Of a stretch of DNA of 64,000 nt, positions 49,533 to 57,963 are shown one piece after another. The stretch is from Myxococcus hansupus (GTDB lineage Bacteria > Myxococcota > Myxococcia > Myxococcales > Myxococcaceae). Under the pieces are notes generated by a model. The model made no database searches. It had not been told where the DNA came from and worked only from the letters and a program-made list of their open reading frames with translations. Position 1 is the stretch's first letter. Each line of letters opens with the position of its first letter. The position numbers and the translations under genes are program-made. The stretch spans positions 9,088,001 to 9,152,000 of the forward strand of contig NZ_CP012109.1 of NCBI RefSeq assembly GCF_000280925.3, read 5' to 3'.

Positions 49533-50429
49533 ATGCGGACGTGGTGGTGGGCAATGGTGGTGCTGGTGGCGGGGGCCTGCGGGGAGACGCCCATTCCGGA
49601 CGCCGCGCCGAGGCTGGAGCAGAACGGGCTCGCGCTGTCCTCCGCGCCGCGGGAAACGCGGGGAACCTTCGTCCACGAAGGGGAGGCGGTGCGCTTCTCT
49701 TCCCAGGAGGTGGAGCCCGGTGTGTTTCGCATCGAGGTTCGGCTGCGTGGCCTGACGCTCACGGGACTGATGGAGCCGCTCCAGGGCATTTCCACGCTGG
49801 ATGGCTTCGCCGACGCGAACGGCGCGGACGTGCAGGTGGAGGGAATGGACCGTACGCTGCTCATCGCGCTCTACCGCGCGCTCAACGCGAAGCTCCCGGC
49901 CGGGGATGACGCGGCGCCCCAGGCCAGGTACCTGCGCCGCGCGGTGGGGGTGTGGTCCCAGTTTCCAGACAGCGTGGCGCTCCAGCGCGCGGTGATGGGA
50001 GAGAAGGGACGCGGCTATACGATGTTGTGCAGCTATGCGCGGTGCAACGGGCGCAACACCGGGAGCTGCGAGGGCATCTACAACTGGTACGCGTACGCGG
50101 CGCATGACTGTGACCGGGGCGGCTTCGACTGGCCTGGCAACCAGCAACTGGCGCAGCTCGGTGACCATTACCGGTGCAATGGCGACGAGTACTTCCTGGC
50201 CGGGGGCGTGTGGCAGTGTGGCTCGCCCAATCACTGGCACCGGCCCAAGGTGGTGGGCAACTGCTTCGGCCGCTGCGGCCCCGAGTGTGGCGGCGACACC
50301 CAGTACACCCGGGACGCCACCAGCCACGACAGTTGCGTGCGCAACGGGCACATGCTGGTGAGCGGCTGGTGCAATGACCAGTTCGTCGCCGCCATCGATG
50401 ACGAGCTGTTCGCCCCCAACTGCTACTGA
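49533..50429 (+). CDS. lipoprotein with phospholipase A2-like C-terminal domain (tentative)
   Basis: A 298-residue exported protein (AMVVLVAGAC lipobox). The second half is Cys-rich: CSYARCNGRNTGSCEGIYNW, CFGRCGPECGGDTQYTRDAT, then SHDSCVRNGHMLVSGWCNDQ. The combination of a C-G-x-x-C-G loop and a H-D-x-C helix is the pattern of secreted phospholipase A2 (calcium loop plus catalytic His-Asp). I consider this likely but not certain. GGAGGGAG lies upstream of ATG 49533. It begins a run of four closely spaced genes of small exported proteins (49533-52209). Confidence 0.55.
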   Translation: MRTWWWAMVVLVAGACGETPIPDAAPRLEQNGLALSSAPRETRGTFVHEGEAVRFSSQEVEPGVFRIEVRLRGLTLTGLMEPLQGISTLDGFADANGADVQVEGMDRTLLIALYRALNAKLPAGDDAAPQARYLRRAVGVWSQFPDSVALQRAVMGEKGRGYTMLCSYARCNGRNTGSCEGIYNWYAYAAHDCDRGGFDWPGNQQLAQLGDHYRCNGDEYFLAGGVWQCGSPNHWHRPKVVGNCFGRCGPECGGDTQYTRDATSHDSCVRNGHMLVSGWCNDQFVAAIDDELFAPNCY

Positions 50430-50432
50430 GCC

Positions 50433-50810
50433 ATGTCACGACGGGTCATGCAGGGCAGGTGGGCGGGGTGGCTGCTGCTGACCGCGCTGGGGTGTGCTTC
50501 TCCCGCGTCGAAGACGCGGTCCGCGGAGGCGGCGGTGCGCCACTTCTTCTCGGTGCTGCCCACGGGGGACTGCCAGGTGCTGGCGCCGCTGCTGGCCACG
50601 GGAGGCAGCGCGAGGCCCTGTGTGGAGACGGTGCGGGAGCTGCGGGCGCATGGACTCGGGTTGGTGGGGATTGTCGGGTCGTCGGTGGATGGCCGGGACG
50701 CGGAGGCCGTCATCGTGCGGGCCCGGGTGGCCCATGGTGGACGTGAGCGCCCGGCACCGTGGTTGCTACGCGTGGAGCGGCAGCGAGGGGCCTGGCGGGT
50801 GCGCTTTTGA
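50433..50810 (+). CDS. small lipoprotein, NTF2-like (tentative)
   Basis: A 125-residue protein with a lipobox (GWLLLTALGC) and a short domain (EAAVRHFFSVLPTGDCQVLA, then EAVIVRARVA and LLRVERQRGAWRVRF). The pattern is that of an NTF2/DUF4878-like fold. Function unknown. It starts 4 bp after the PLA2-like gene's stop and ends 17 bp before the next gene. Confidence 0.6.
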   Translation: MSRRVMQGRWAGWLLLTALGCASPASKTRSAEAAVRHFFSVLPTGDCQVLAPLLATGGSARPCVETVRELRAHGLGLVGIVGSSVDGRDAEAVIVRARVAHGGRERPAPWLLRVERQRGAWRVRF

Positions 50811-50827
50811 GCGCGGGGGATGGGGGC

Positions 50828-51385
50828 ATGCGGATTCGTTACTGTCTGGTGCTGGGTGGGGCCGGTGTGCTCGCCGTGGCGTTGGGGGCCGTGAAGCTCT
50901 GGCCCGAACCTGTCCTGGAGCCGGTGCCGGTCGCGGCGTTCTCCATGCCGGAGCCGCTGCCCCCACCACCGCCTCCTCCCGCGCCTCCGAGGCGGGTCCC
51001 GGTGAGGGCGGTCGAGGCGGTTACGCCGCCGCCACCGCCCCCGCGCGAAACGCCGCAGGTCTCCGTGGCGCGGATGCCGCCCGAGCCCATGATTCCCGAG
51101 CCCGAGCTGTCCCACCCTCCGCCGCAATACAACGACGACATCGAGCCCGAGCTGCCGCAGACGGCCCAGTGGGAGCTGGACAAGACGGCGCGGCTGGCGG
51201 CGCTGGTGGAGCGTGACGTGGTGCGGCTGGCGCGCGAGCGAGAAGACGCGGTGATGCAGGGGGACTACCAGCGCAGCGAGCAGATTGACGCGATGCTTCA
51301 ACGGAACCTGGAGCATCTGCGCGGGTTGCACGACGAGATTCGCAAGCTGGTCGCCGTGGTGAATGGCGTTGAGCCGTCGGAGTGA
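50828..51385 (+). CDS. membrane-anchored proline-rich protein
   Basis: A 185-residue protein with one N-terminal membrane helix (YCLVLGGAGVLAVALGAVKL) and long Pro-rich stretches (PLPPPPPPPAPPRR, TPPPPPPRE). A helical C-terminal segment (AALVERDVVRLAREREDAVM, then QGDYQRSEQIDAMLQRNLEH) may form a coiled coil. This layout resembles TonB-like or periplasm-spanning linkers, but no TonB C-terminal domain is seen. ATG 50828 is chosen for the nearby G-rich site. Confidence 0.6.
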   Translation: MRIRYCLVLGGAGVLAVALGAVKLWPEPVLEPVPVAAFSMPEPLPPPPPPPAPPRRVPVRAVEAVTPPPPPPRETPQVSVARMPPEPMIPEPELSHPPPQYNDDIEPELPQTAQWELDKTARLAALVERDVVRLAREREDAVMQGDYQRSEQIDAMLQRNLEHLRGLHDEIRKLVAVVNGVEPSE

Positions 51386-51573
51386 GGCGCGCACGCTGGG
51401 TTTGACTGCGTCCGGTGGTGCGTGACTGTTTATGTCACAGAGAGTGTGGGTTTGTGACAGGGGCTGTCACGAATGGGGTTGGGGAGTCTGTCTTTTCGGG
51501 CGGAAGGCTGGCTGTCAGGTTGGTATTGATAATGCAGGGCGGCCACTCTCCAACTCCAAACTCGGGTTTTCTC

Positions 51574-52209
51574 ATGATGCGACAGTGGGTGAAGGCGGTC
51601 TCCAGTCTTGCCGTGGTGCTTTTGGCGTCGGGGCAGGCGTGGGCCGCGAGTCCAAGCTTTTCGTCCTATCTCGCGCGTGCGAACGCGGCCCAGGCGACGG
51701 CCAATTCCTGTCAGGACGCCAGGGCGCAACTGAAGACGGCGGCGGACGAAGCGGGTTACGCCATCAATGATCGGCAGACGGTGTCCGCGTCCGCCGAGGG
51801 AATGACGGCCGTGGTGAGCAGCATCGCTGGCTTCGAGCAGGTGCCCGCCAGCGGATTCATCAACGGCGCGGACATGGGCTTCATGTACTGGGATGCGCAG
51901 GAGTCCGAGATTCCGTCGGGCTACTATCTGCTCAACGTCCAGGCCAACGCCGAAGACATTCACGTGGGAGAGTATGGTGGGACCGTCCGGTTCATGGACC
52001 TGTCGGGCAACATCGTGGCCAGCCTTCCCGCGACCATTCAGACGTGGAGCCTGGATGTTCCCGAGGACCTGCCGTTCCCCGAGACGACCGTGAGCCTGAT
52101 GATTACGCGTCCGCCCCGTGAGTTTTATCGTGTCGTCACCACGCACTCATTTCGCTGCCCCAACGGGTCGGTCATCATCTACCAGGTCGTTTCCGGCGGT
52201 TATGGGTGA
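51574..52209 (+). CDS. secreted protein of unknown function
   Basis: A 211-residue exported protein. The signal peptide (VKAVSSLAVVLLASGQAWA) is clear, so the start is set at ATG 51574; the longer frame from 51415 is mostly non-coding. The mature part has SASAEGMTAVVSSIAGFEQV, GYYLLNVQANAEDIHVGEYG and VRFMDLSGNIVASLPA with beta-rich character. I do not recognise the family. The 188 bp before it hold no gene. Confidence 0.6.
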   Translation: MMRQWVKAVSSLAVVLLASGQAWAASPSFSSYLARANAAQATANSCQDARAQLKTAADEAGYAINDRQTVSASAEGMTAVVSSIAGFEQVPASGFINGADMGFMYWDAQESEIPSGYYLLNVQANAEDIHVGEYGGTVRFMDLSGNIVASLPATIQTWSLDVPEDLPFPETTVSLMITRPPREFYRVVTTHSFRCPNGSVIIYQVVSGGYG

Positions 52210-52236
52210 GCAGGGTGAGCCCACCCGCGCGGGGGC

Positions 52237-52638
52237 TCAGGCGCGCAGGCTCGACTTCCTCGCGCCCGCGCGCCGGTAGGCCTTGCCGGCTTTGAGCGGC
52301 GTCGTGTCGCCGCGGCCTGTCGTCTTCTTGGGACGTCCTTCCTTGCGGTAGGCCGCCGCGGCCACGGCCGGCAGCGTCTTTCGCCGAGAGGTGCTGCTCT
52401 GGCCCGGCTCGGGTTCCGGCAGCTTGCGGCTCTTGGCGGTGAGGCCCTGTCCAGGCGCACGGCGGGGGCTCACGCTGCGGTCCTCGAAGGTGCGTTTGCC
52501 AATCGCACGGCGACCGCTCTTCTTGGCTTTGTGTGCGCTGTCTGAGCCGGCACGGTGTACGTCCGTGGGCTTCAACTCCAGCGTGGTCCCCTGTCGCTTC
52601 GCGCGCTTCACTCGCTCCGCCTGACTCTTCTCTGGCAT
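52237..52638 (-). CDS. small highly basic protein (tentative nucleic-acid binding)
   Basis: A 133-residue protein with many Lys and Arg and no membrane helix or Cys. It starts MPEKSQAERVKRAKRQGTTL and continues with KAKKSGRRAIGKRTFED and a C-terminal AYRKEGRPKKTTGRGDTTPL. The basic, low-complexity character suggests DNA or RNA binding. A longer frame to 52782 is less likely because composition changes there. A second basic protein gene lies at 53506. No function is assigned. Confidence 0.5.
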   Translation of the reverse strand: MPEKSQAERVKRAKRQGTTLELKPTDVHRAGSDSAHKAKKSGRRAIGKRTFEDRSVSPRRAPGQGLTAKSRKLPEPEPGQSSTSRRKTLPAVAAAAYRKEGRPKKTTGRGDTTPLKAGKAYRRAGARKSSLRA

Positions 52639-52717
52639 GCGGCCTCCCAAGCGACACAGGTAGGGACGCGGTGTGAGGGATGCCAGGGGGCGACGGAGCG
52701 GGCGGGCCCCGGTGCCC

Positions 52718-53443
52718 ATGTCCGGCGCGGCCCCGGAGGGCGGGTTGCGCGGGGGAAGCGCCCGGTGCTCCCATGGCGTCATCGTGCGCCGCCCCCGGAC
52801 CCTTCAGGCCGAGCCATTCTCGTCAACGGACCTGGGTGAGCTGCGCATCGTCTGCCCTGGCTGTGGGCATGCCGTTCCCGTGCTCGACGAGGCGCACTGT
52901 GTGACGTGTGGCGCGAGCCTGGAGGCGGCCCTGGGCGCCTCGCGAGGCCCACCGCCGTCGTTGCCGCCTCGCCGGCTCACGCGGGCTCAGCGCGCGGCCG
53001 TGTTGCGTCCTCTGCGGCACACGCACCATGCCTGGGGGACGTTCTTCCTCCTCGCCGGGGTGGTGATGCTGCCGGTGGCGTTGGGCTTTGTGTGGCCTCT
53101 GCTGCTGTTGTCCTCCATCTTCATGGGCATGGGGCTGTTGTTCCGGCGCTCGGCGTGGCCCGCGCAGGTGCGGCGCGAGCAGAAGCGCCGGTTGCAGGCG
53201 CTCGTCTGGGGACTGCCCGCCGCGGCTGAAATCACGAAGGTGGAGCGACAGGTGGTGCCAGGACTGGAGGCCGGGCGGCTCGTGCAGCTCGACTATGTCT
53301 TCACCGTGCATGGCCGGCGCATCGCGGGGAGCCAGCCTTCACCGCATGCCTCGGACCTGCAGCGGCATCCCCGGGAGCGGGTGTGGGCCGTCTACGTGGC
53401 GGAGTCGCCGGAGGTCAGCGCGCTCTGGCCTCCGGGGCCCTGA
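52718..53443 (+). CDS. zinc-ribbon plus two-TM protein of unknown function
   Basis: A ~241-residue protein. An N-terminal zinc ribbon (CPGCGHAVPV and CVTCGASLEA, Cys-x2-Cys twice) is followed by basic residues and two membrane helices (WGTFFLLAGVVMLPVALGFV and PLLLLSSIFMGMGLLFRRSA). A soluble C-terminal part follows with PAAAEITKVERQVVPGLEAG and LDYVFTVHGRRIAGSQPSPH. The start is uncertain (ATG 52718 or a codon at 52673). A strong hairpin follows the stop and is shared with the convergent small gene at 53506. Confidence 0.6.
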   Translation: MSGAAPEGGLRGGSARCSHGVIVRRPRTLQAEPFSSTDLGELRIVCPGCGHAVPVLDEAHCVTCGASLEAALGASRGPPPSLPPRRLTRAQRAAVLRPLRHTHHAWGTFFLLAGVVMLPVALGFVWPLLLLSSIFMGMGLLFRRSAWPAQVRREQKRRLQALVWGLPAAAEITKVERQVVPGLEAGRLVQLDYVFTVHGRRIAGSQPSPHASDLQRHPRERVWAVYVAESPEVSALWPPGP

Positions 53444-53451
53444 ATGGACAC

Positions 53452-53485
53452 GGCCCCTTCCGGGGCATCGCCAGGAAGGGGCCGC
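53452..53485. terminator. bidirectional hairpin between convergent genes
   Basis: CGGCCCCTTCC (53452-53462) pairs perfectly with GGAAGGGGCCG (53475-53485), an 11-bp stem with a 12-base loop, midway between the stops of the zinc-ribbon protein and the small basic protein. Confidence 0.75.
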
Positions 53486-53505
53486 GTGGTGCTGGAAGCG
53501 GGAGG

Positions 53506-53805
53506 TCAGCCTCCGTGAAGGGGCAGGCGCTTCTTGGGGCCGCCCACGTGCTTCACGTTCATCTCGCTGGGGGCCTTCTTGCGGCCCTTGAGCGTGGTGG
53601 CCCGCCGCCGATGGCTCTTGGGCTCATGGAGTTCCGCGGCGGGGCCCAGCGTCACGCGTTCCAGTGTCTGCTTCCGCCGCAGCGCGGCCGCGTCATCCCG
53701 GGGCAGCGTCTTGCGCCCCTTGCTGGCCTGCATGCTCGGCTGGGCTCCGTGCGCGTCGACCCGCCGCCTGTTCTTGATGCCTGCCACTGTCGTCCGAACG
53801 GCCAT
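53506..53805 (-). CDS. small basic protein of unknown function
   Basis: A 99-residue Arg/Lys-rich protein (MAVRTTVAGIKNRRRVDAHG, then KGRKTLPRDDAAALRRKQTL, SHRRRATTLKGRKKAPSEMN). It resembles in character, and slightly in sequence (KTLP, RRxxxxK), the basic protein at 52237, and may belong to the same class of nucleic-acid-binding proteins. The ATG at 53805 is chosen; a longer frame reaches 54171. The 215 bp to the next gene contain no other recognisable feature. Confidence 0.5.
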   Translation of the reverse strand: MAVRTTVAGIKNRRRVDAHGAQPSMQASKGRKTLPRDDAAALRRKQTLERVTLGPAAELHEPKSHRRRATTLKGRKKAPSEMNVKHVGGPKKRLPLHGG

Positions 53806-54020
53806 GTTGCCTCCTCGCGGTGAGGTATGGACGGCGCCCTGGCTTTTCCATCCCCCTCCGGGGGACGGCGGAGGTCGTTGCCCCCTTGGTTGCTGGCGAC
53901 GGCTCAGCGAGGTGTGAAGCCTCCGCCCGTCCACTCCCTGAGCGTCAGCGCCGCGCTGAGTCCAAGCTGGCTCAGGGGCGGGGAGGTCAGGCTCAAGACA
54001 GCACGTACTGCCTGTCCGCC

Positions 54021-54509
54021 CTACGTCGACGACCCCTTGCCGCGCCGGGGCGGGCGGGTGCTGGTGGTGCTCTCGGGCGGGAACAGCCATCCCTCCGTGC
54101 TGCGCGGGGCCGTGGAGTTCATCTGCGCCACCGGCGAGGGCTCCAGGTGCAGGCCACGGCAGCCGCGGCACCAGGATTGGGGCCGGCGCTCGCCGCGCAT
54201 GATGCGGTAGCCGAAGTCCTGCGCCGTGGGGCCCCGGTGGCCGCAGCGGGGGCAGGTGCTCAGGGACGTGACGCCCGTCTCCTTCGCCTTCTGCTTGCCA
54301 TGCTCCACCACCAACGCCAGCGCCGCCGCGAAGCCCACCCGCCGCTCCGAGGCGACATGGAAGCGCCGCGCGCGCTTGCGGCCCTTGCCGCCCAGCACGG
54401 GTACCAGGTCCATGCCCCCAAGCAGGTTGCGCTGCTCAAGAACGAGGGTCGACGAGCTGTTCGTGGTCGAGTGGCTCACAGGTCCACTCATACCGAGGCG
54501 GTCTGACAT
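54021..54509 (-). CDS. small zinc-ribbon protein of unknown function
   Basis: A 162-residue protein with a basic N-terminal part (GGKGRKRARRFHVASERRVG) and a treble-clef-like zinc site: CPRCGHRGPTAQDFGYRIMR followed by CRGCRGLHLEPS, giving two Cys-x2-Cys pairs. The C-terminal tail is Ser/Thr/Pro-rich and disordered. The zinc site and basic patch point to nucleic-acid or ribosome binding. Start at ATG 54509 is tentative; ATG 54491 is the alternative. Confidence 0.5.
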   Translation of the reverse strand: MSDRLGMSGPVSHSTTNSSSTLVLEQRNLLGGMDLVPVLGGKGRKRARRFHVASERRVGFAAALALVVEHGKQKAKETGVTSLSTCPRCGHRGPTAQDFGYRIMRGERRPQSWCRGCRGLHLEPSPVAQMNSTAPRSTEGWLFPPESTTSTRPPRRGKGSST

Positions 54510-54654
54510 GCCCCGTGGAGGGGGATGCCCGCCCGCCCTCCCCTCGGAGGGGTACTGATTAAAAGTTCAGTAAATCCGAGGTTCTACGCATCCACCCCTG
54601 TCGGTAGGAACGGCGGCGCCACGGACCGGGGCCGTGGCGCCGACGCCTGCCTGC

Positions 54655-56163
54655 CTACTCTCCGCCGTCCGTGCCGGAGATTCCGCCGCCCGCCTCGCTG
54701 GCGCCGAAGACGGGCGTGCCACCGGGGATGCTCGGGTCATGCGGGAGGCTGCCGCGCGGGCTGCGCAGGTAGACGAAGGGCGTGGCGAACAGGAAGTTGG
54801 ACACCCGCGACGTGTAGATGTCCGCGTAGCGCTCCACCTGCCGCGCCAGGTGGCTCTTGTCGTTGCCCGCGCGCGTGAGCAGGCCCCAGATGGGGTTGGA
54901 CAGCTCGGTGGCGGCGCGCGCCATGGGGCCCAGCTCCGCGTCCAGGGACTCCATTTCGGTGCGCAGCGCCGCCAGCCGGGCCACCAGCTCCGGCTCCGTG
55001 GGCGTGTCCGAATGGGGGCCGTACTGGAAGCGCCGCCGCTGGAGCTCCAGGCGAATCTGGCAGCTCTCCGCCTCCATCCGCTCCTTCACCACCATGCGCT
55101 CGGCCAGCCGCGTCTCGGTGGCGCGGAACGAGGCGATGGCGCGCACCTCGTCCTCCAGCTCGCGCAGGATGAGCGCCGTGCGCCAGCGCAGCACGTTCTT
55201 CGTCACGTGCACGTCGCCGAACATGTGGTCGCCCACGTAGAGAATCTGGTCGCCGCTCAGGCCCAGGTGGCGCTCCAGCTCCACCGCGCTGCCGCCGAAG
55301 TACGGCGTGCCCGGCTTGAAGGGCCCCGTGTGGGGACGCAGCAGCGCCTCGCCGCTGGACTCCACCACCTCGAAGAGCGACGAGCGCGTGGTGAAGAACT
55401 CCGGCTTGCGCGCGGAGACAATCACCACGTCGAAGAGCTGCCGCCACGTCATGCCCGCCGGCAGGTGCCGGTCGAAGGCGAAGTGCATCATGGGCTCGGT
55501 GTAGGCCCACTCGCTGTTGGTGATGAGCAGCAGCTTCTTGCCGGCGTTGCGCTGGTCCAGCAGGGCCAGCGGCGTCTCCGGGTCGTCGATGACGTAGCGC
55601 TCCGGGTCGGCGATGATTTCCGCCTTCAGCCGCCCCTGCATGTGCGTGGCATCCAGGTTCTTGCGCACGTGCTCGTAGAGGTCCGAGTAGCCCATGGGAC
55701 CCGGGAGCTGACCGGCGTCCAGCCGGTCCACGAGCTGCGCGTAGATGCACGCCTCCGACAGCGAGAAGAGCGTGTTGAGGAACACCCAGCGGCGCTCGTG
55801 CAGGTCAATGATGGTGCGAGCGTACTCGTCGCGCTGGGCCTCGAAGCTCATGGCCTGCGTGCCATGGAGCGCCTTCTTCACGAAGCCGAAGCGGTTGGCC
55901 TTGAGAAGGTTGCCCTTCTCCGTGTCGATGATGAGGCCGCGCATCGACAGCTCGGGGTCGAACGAGAGGTCCGCCACCGGCCAGCCCTGCTCCACGAGCC
56001 TGTCTCGGATGTGCTCGTAGGCGCGGCGCTCCCACGCTTCCACATGGTAGTGGATGAGCGTGTAATCCATGTCGTAACCCACGGCTTTGATGGCGCGCAG
56101 GTTGAGGGTGCGATTGCAGAACAGGCCGCGCTCGGGCGGCGGACCAGGAATGAACGGGCTCAT
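54655..56163 (-). CDS. HAD-type cytosolic 5'-nucleotidase
   Basis: A 502-residue protein of the HAD-IG/5'-nucleotidase (NT5C2-like) family, which dephosphorylates purine nucleoside monophosphates. The nucleophile motif is GYDMDYTLIHYHVE near residue 30, followed by a long cap, KLLLITNSEWAYTEPMM, then VVIVSARKPEFF and the metal motif YVGDHMFGDVHVTK. ATG 56163 is chosen with GGGGGG upstream; the frame to 56262 runs into the GPx gene. The C-terminal part has long helices and a Gly/Ser-rich tail. It ends the minus-strand pair with the glutathione peroxidase. Confidence 0.87.
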   Translation of the reverse strand: MSPFIPGPPPERGLFCNRTLNLRAIKAVGYDMDYTLIHYHVEAWERRAYEHIRDRLVEQGWPVADLSFDPELSMRGLIIDTEKGNLLKANRFGFVKKALHGTQAMSFEAQRDEYARTIIDLHERRWVFLNTLFSLSEACIYAQLVDRLDAGQLPGPMGYSDLYEHVRKNLDATHMQGRLKAEIIADPERYVIDDPETPLALLDQRNAGKKLLLITNSEWAYTEPMMHFAFDRHLPAGMTWRQLFDVVIVSARKPEFFTTRSSLFEVVESSGEALLRPHTGPFKPGTPYFGGSAVELERHLGLSGDQILYVGDHMFGDVHVTKNVLRWRTALILRELEDEVRAIASFRATETRLAERMVVKERMEAESCQIRLELQRRRFQYGPHSDTPTEPELVARLAALRTEMESLDAELGPMARAATELSNPIWGLLTRAGNDKSHLARQVERYADIYTSRVSNFLFATPFVYLRSPRGSLPHDPSIPGGTPVFGASEAGGGISGTDGGE

Positions 56164-56258
56164 GGCCCCCCTGGCTTGCCCCGGTGCGGGGCAAAAGTCG
56201 ATGCTTTCGTCCACGCAAGTCCGCTGGAGGGCAGAAGTCCAGCGGACCTGGGGCCCGG

Positions 56259-56810
56259 TCAACCCTGCTTCGCGAGCTCCGCGTCGATGGCGGCGGTGAT
56301 GCGCGGGTCGTCCGCGGCGACGTCCGGGGCGAAGCGGGCCGCCACGCGGCCGTCACGGCCGATGAGGAACTTCTCGAAGTTCCACTGCACTTCCGGGATG
56401 GGGTTGGCGGTGATGCCGTAGCCCTGCAGCCGCGAGCGCATGGGGCCTTCGCCCACCGCGTCCGGGATGGCGCCCGTCAGCGCGTGGTAGAGCGGGTGCT
56501 TGTCCGCGCCCACCACCGACACCTTGGAGAAGAGCGGGAACTTCACGTCGTAGGTCAGCGTGCAGAACTCCTTGATCTCCGCCTCGCTGCCAGGCTCCTG
56601 ACCCAGGAAGTTGTTGGCGGGGAAGCCCAGCACCTCGAAGCCCTCGGCGCGCTTGCGCTCGTAGAGCTTCTCCAGTCCTTCGTACTGCGGCGTCAGCCCG
56701 CACTTCGAGGCCACGTTGACCACCAGCAGGACCTTGCCCTTGAAGGGGCTCAGCGTCTGCGGGGCACCGTCAATGGACTTGAGGGGAATGTCGTAGAGGT
56801 TCTGGCTCAT
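56259..56810 (-). CDS. glutathione peroxidase family protein
   Basis: A 183-residue thiol peroxidase of the GPx family, which reduces hydroperoxides. The peroxidatic Cys is in NVASKCGLTPQYEGLEKLYE, and other motifs are GFPANNFLGQEPG (with the conserved Gln) and VQWNFEKFLI (Trp and Asn). The active site has Cys and not selenocysteine, so it may use thioredoxin. It lacks a signal peptide and starts at ATG 56810; the frame to 56849 is rejected. Downstream is the 5'-nucleotidase on the same strand with a 95-bp gap. Confidence 0.9.
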   Translation of the reverse strand: MSQNLYDIPLKSIDGAPQTLSPFKGKVLLVVNVASKCGLTPQYEGLEKLYERKRAEGFEVLGFPANNFLGQEPGSEAEIKEFCTLTYDVKFPLFSKVSVVGADKHPLYHALTGAIPDAVGEGPMRSRLQGYGITANPIPEVQWNFEKFLIGRDGRVAARFAPDVAADDPRITAAIDAELAKQG

Positions 56811-56944
56811 GCCGCCCCGTATAACCGCTCCGCCGGGGGCAGGCCGCAAAGAGTATAAAAACTAGAAATCGCGACTATCCATGGGCCGACAGGAGGTAGG
56901 TTTCGCCGCCTCTTTCCAACCTTCCCCTATCTGGAGGTTTGCCC

Positions 56945-57562
56945 ATGACGTGGACGATTCGGAGCCTGTTCCTCGGTGTGTTCCTGCTGGCCGGCTGCAA
57001 GCACGGCGCGGGGACGCCCCCCACCACGCCGACGGCGCCGCAGGCGTGCGACGCGCAGCAGGCCCAGATTTCCCGCGAGGCGGACGAGCGCGCCGCGCCG
57101 TGGAGCGTGGACCAGCACCTGGCGAAGAACTTCCCCGGCAAGAAGGTGTCGTGGCTGATGACGGACGCCGCGTACCAGAACTTCGTGGTGAAGCCGAACG
57201 CGCAGAACTTTGGCCGCTGCAACGAGAGCGGTTGTTACCTGTTCGCGGCGCCGTCGGAGACCATCCAGGCCGCCGTGGAGAAGTCGATGGTGAACGGCGC
57301 GCATGACCCGGCGGTGATTGGCCAGGCGCTGGGCCTGCCGGCGAAGAACTTCGAGGGACCGCTGCGGATGATGACGCTGGACCTGGCGGCCACCGGCGTG
57401 TGCGTGCGCCTGCCCGTGGACGCGGACCCGGGCGTCTGGAAGTGCACCAGCGACGAGGACACGGACTGCTTCAAGTTCGGCGGCTACACCTCCGGCGGCG
57501 TGCCCGAGCTGATGGTCATCGACGCGCCCGTGTCGCAGGCGGTGGTGACGGAGATTCCGTGA
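56945..57562 (+). CDS. lipoprotein of unknown function
   Basis: A 205-residue exported lipoprotein (SLFLGVFLLAGC) with a short Thr/Pro-rich linker. The domain contains SVDQHLAKNFPGKKVSWLMT, NFGRCNESGCYLFAAPSETI, VCVRLPVDADPGVWKC and DTDCFKFGG, with several conserved-looking cysteines. I do not recognise the family. ATG 56945 has GGAGG seven bases upstream. The next gene begins inside its stop codon (GTGA overlap). Confidence 0.65.
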   Translation: MTWTIRSLFLGVFLLAGCKHGAGTPPTTPTAPQACDAQQAQISREADERAAPWSVDQHLAKNFPGKKVSWLMTDAAYQNFVVKPNAQNFGRCNESGCYLFAAPSETIQAAVEKSMVNGAHDPAVIGQALGLPAKNFEGPLRMMTLDLAATGVCVRLPVDADPGVWKCTSDEDTDCFKFGGYTSGGVPELMVIDAPVSQAVVTEIP

Positions 57563-57798
57563 GCGAGGAGCAGGTCCTCATCCAGAGCCCGCTGATGTAC
57601 CGCCTCGTGCGCGCGGGGGAGGGGACGTTGTTCCTCGACGTGGTGGTGGGAGGCATTGCCCAGTTCACGGTGCGGGTGTTCCTCACCGCGCAGGAGGCCG
57701 AGGCCTACGCCCGGCTGGGCCGCCCCTACGCGGACCGGCTGGCCATGGACGTCATGGCCAGTCCCTCGTTCGGCGGGCGAGCGGTGCGCGTGCCCTAG
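57559..57798 (+). CDS. small hypothetical protein coupled to the upstream lipoprotein
   Basis: A 79-residue soluble protein starting at GTG 57559, overlapping the stop of the lipoprotein gene. It contains LIQSPLMYRLVRAGEGTLFL, VVVGGIAQFTVRVFLTAQEA and a basic end (GGRAVRVP). The tight coupling suggests it works with the lipoprotein. No domain recognised. A 165-bp gap without gene follows. Confidence 0.6.
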   Translation: MSEEQVLIQSPLMYRLVRAGEGTLFLDVVVGGIAQFTVRVFLTAQEAEAYARLGRPYADRLAMDVMASPSFGGRAVRVP

Positions 57799-57963
57799 CG
57801 GGACGTGTGTAGCGATTGCCCGCAGGTCGCCGCCCCGAGCCGCCAGGTGTGGTTCGGGGCGGTGCCGTCTCCAGCCCCTTGCTCCTCGCGAATGCGCTGA
57901 CGCCCCCGGATGTCGGAGGATGACGCGAAGTCATCCCCGGCTGGAAACGCCAAGGACGTGTGC

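Noticed and set aside
53806..54020. Possible gene in the plus-strand frame 53827-54210
   Set aside because: No ribosome-binding site or motif, and it overlaps the minus-strand zinc-ribbon gene. Treated as intergenic.
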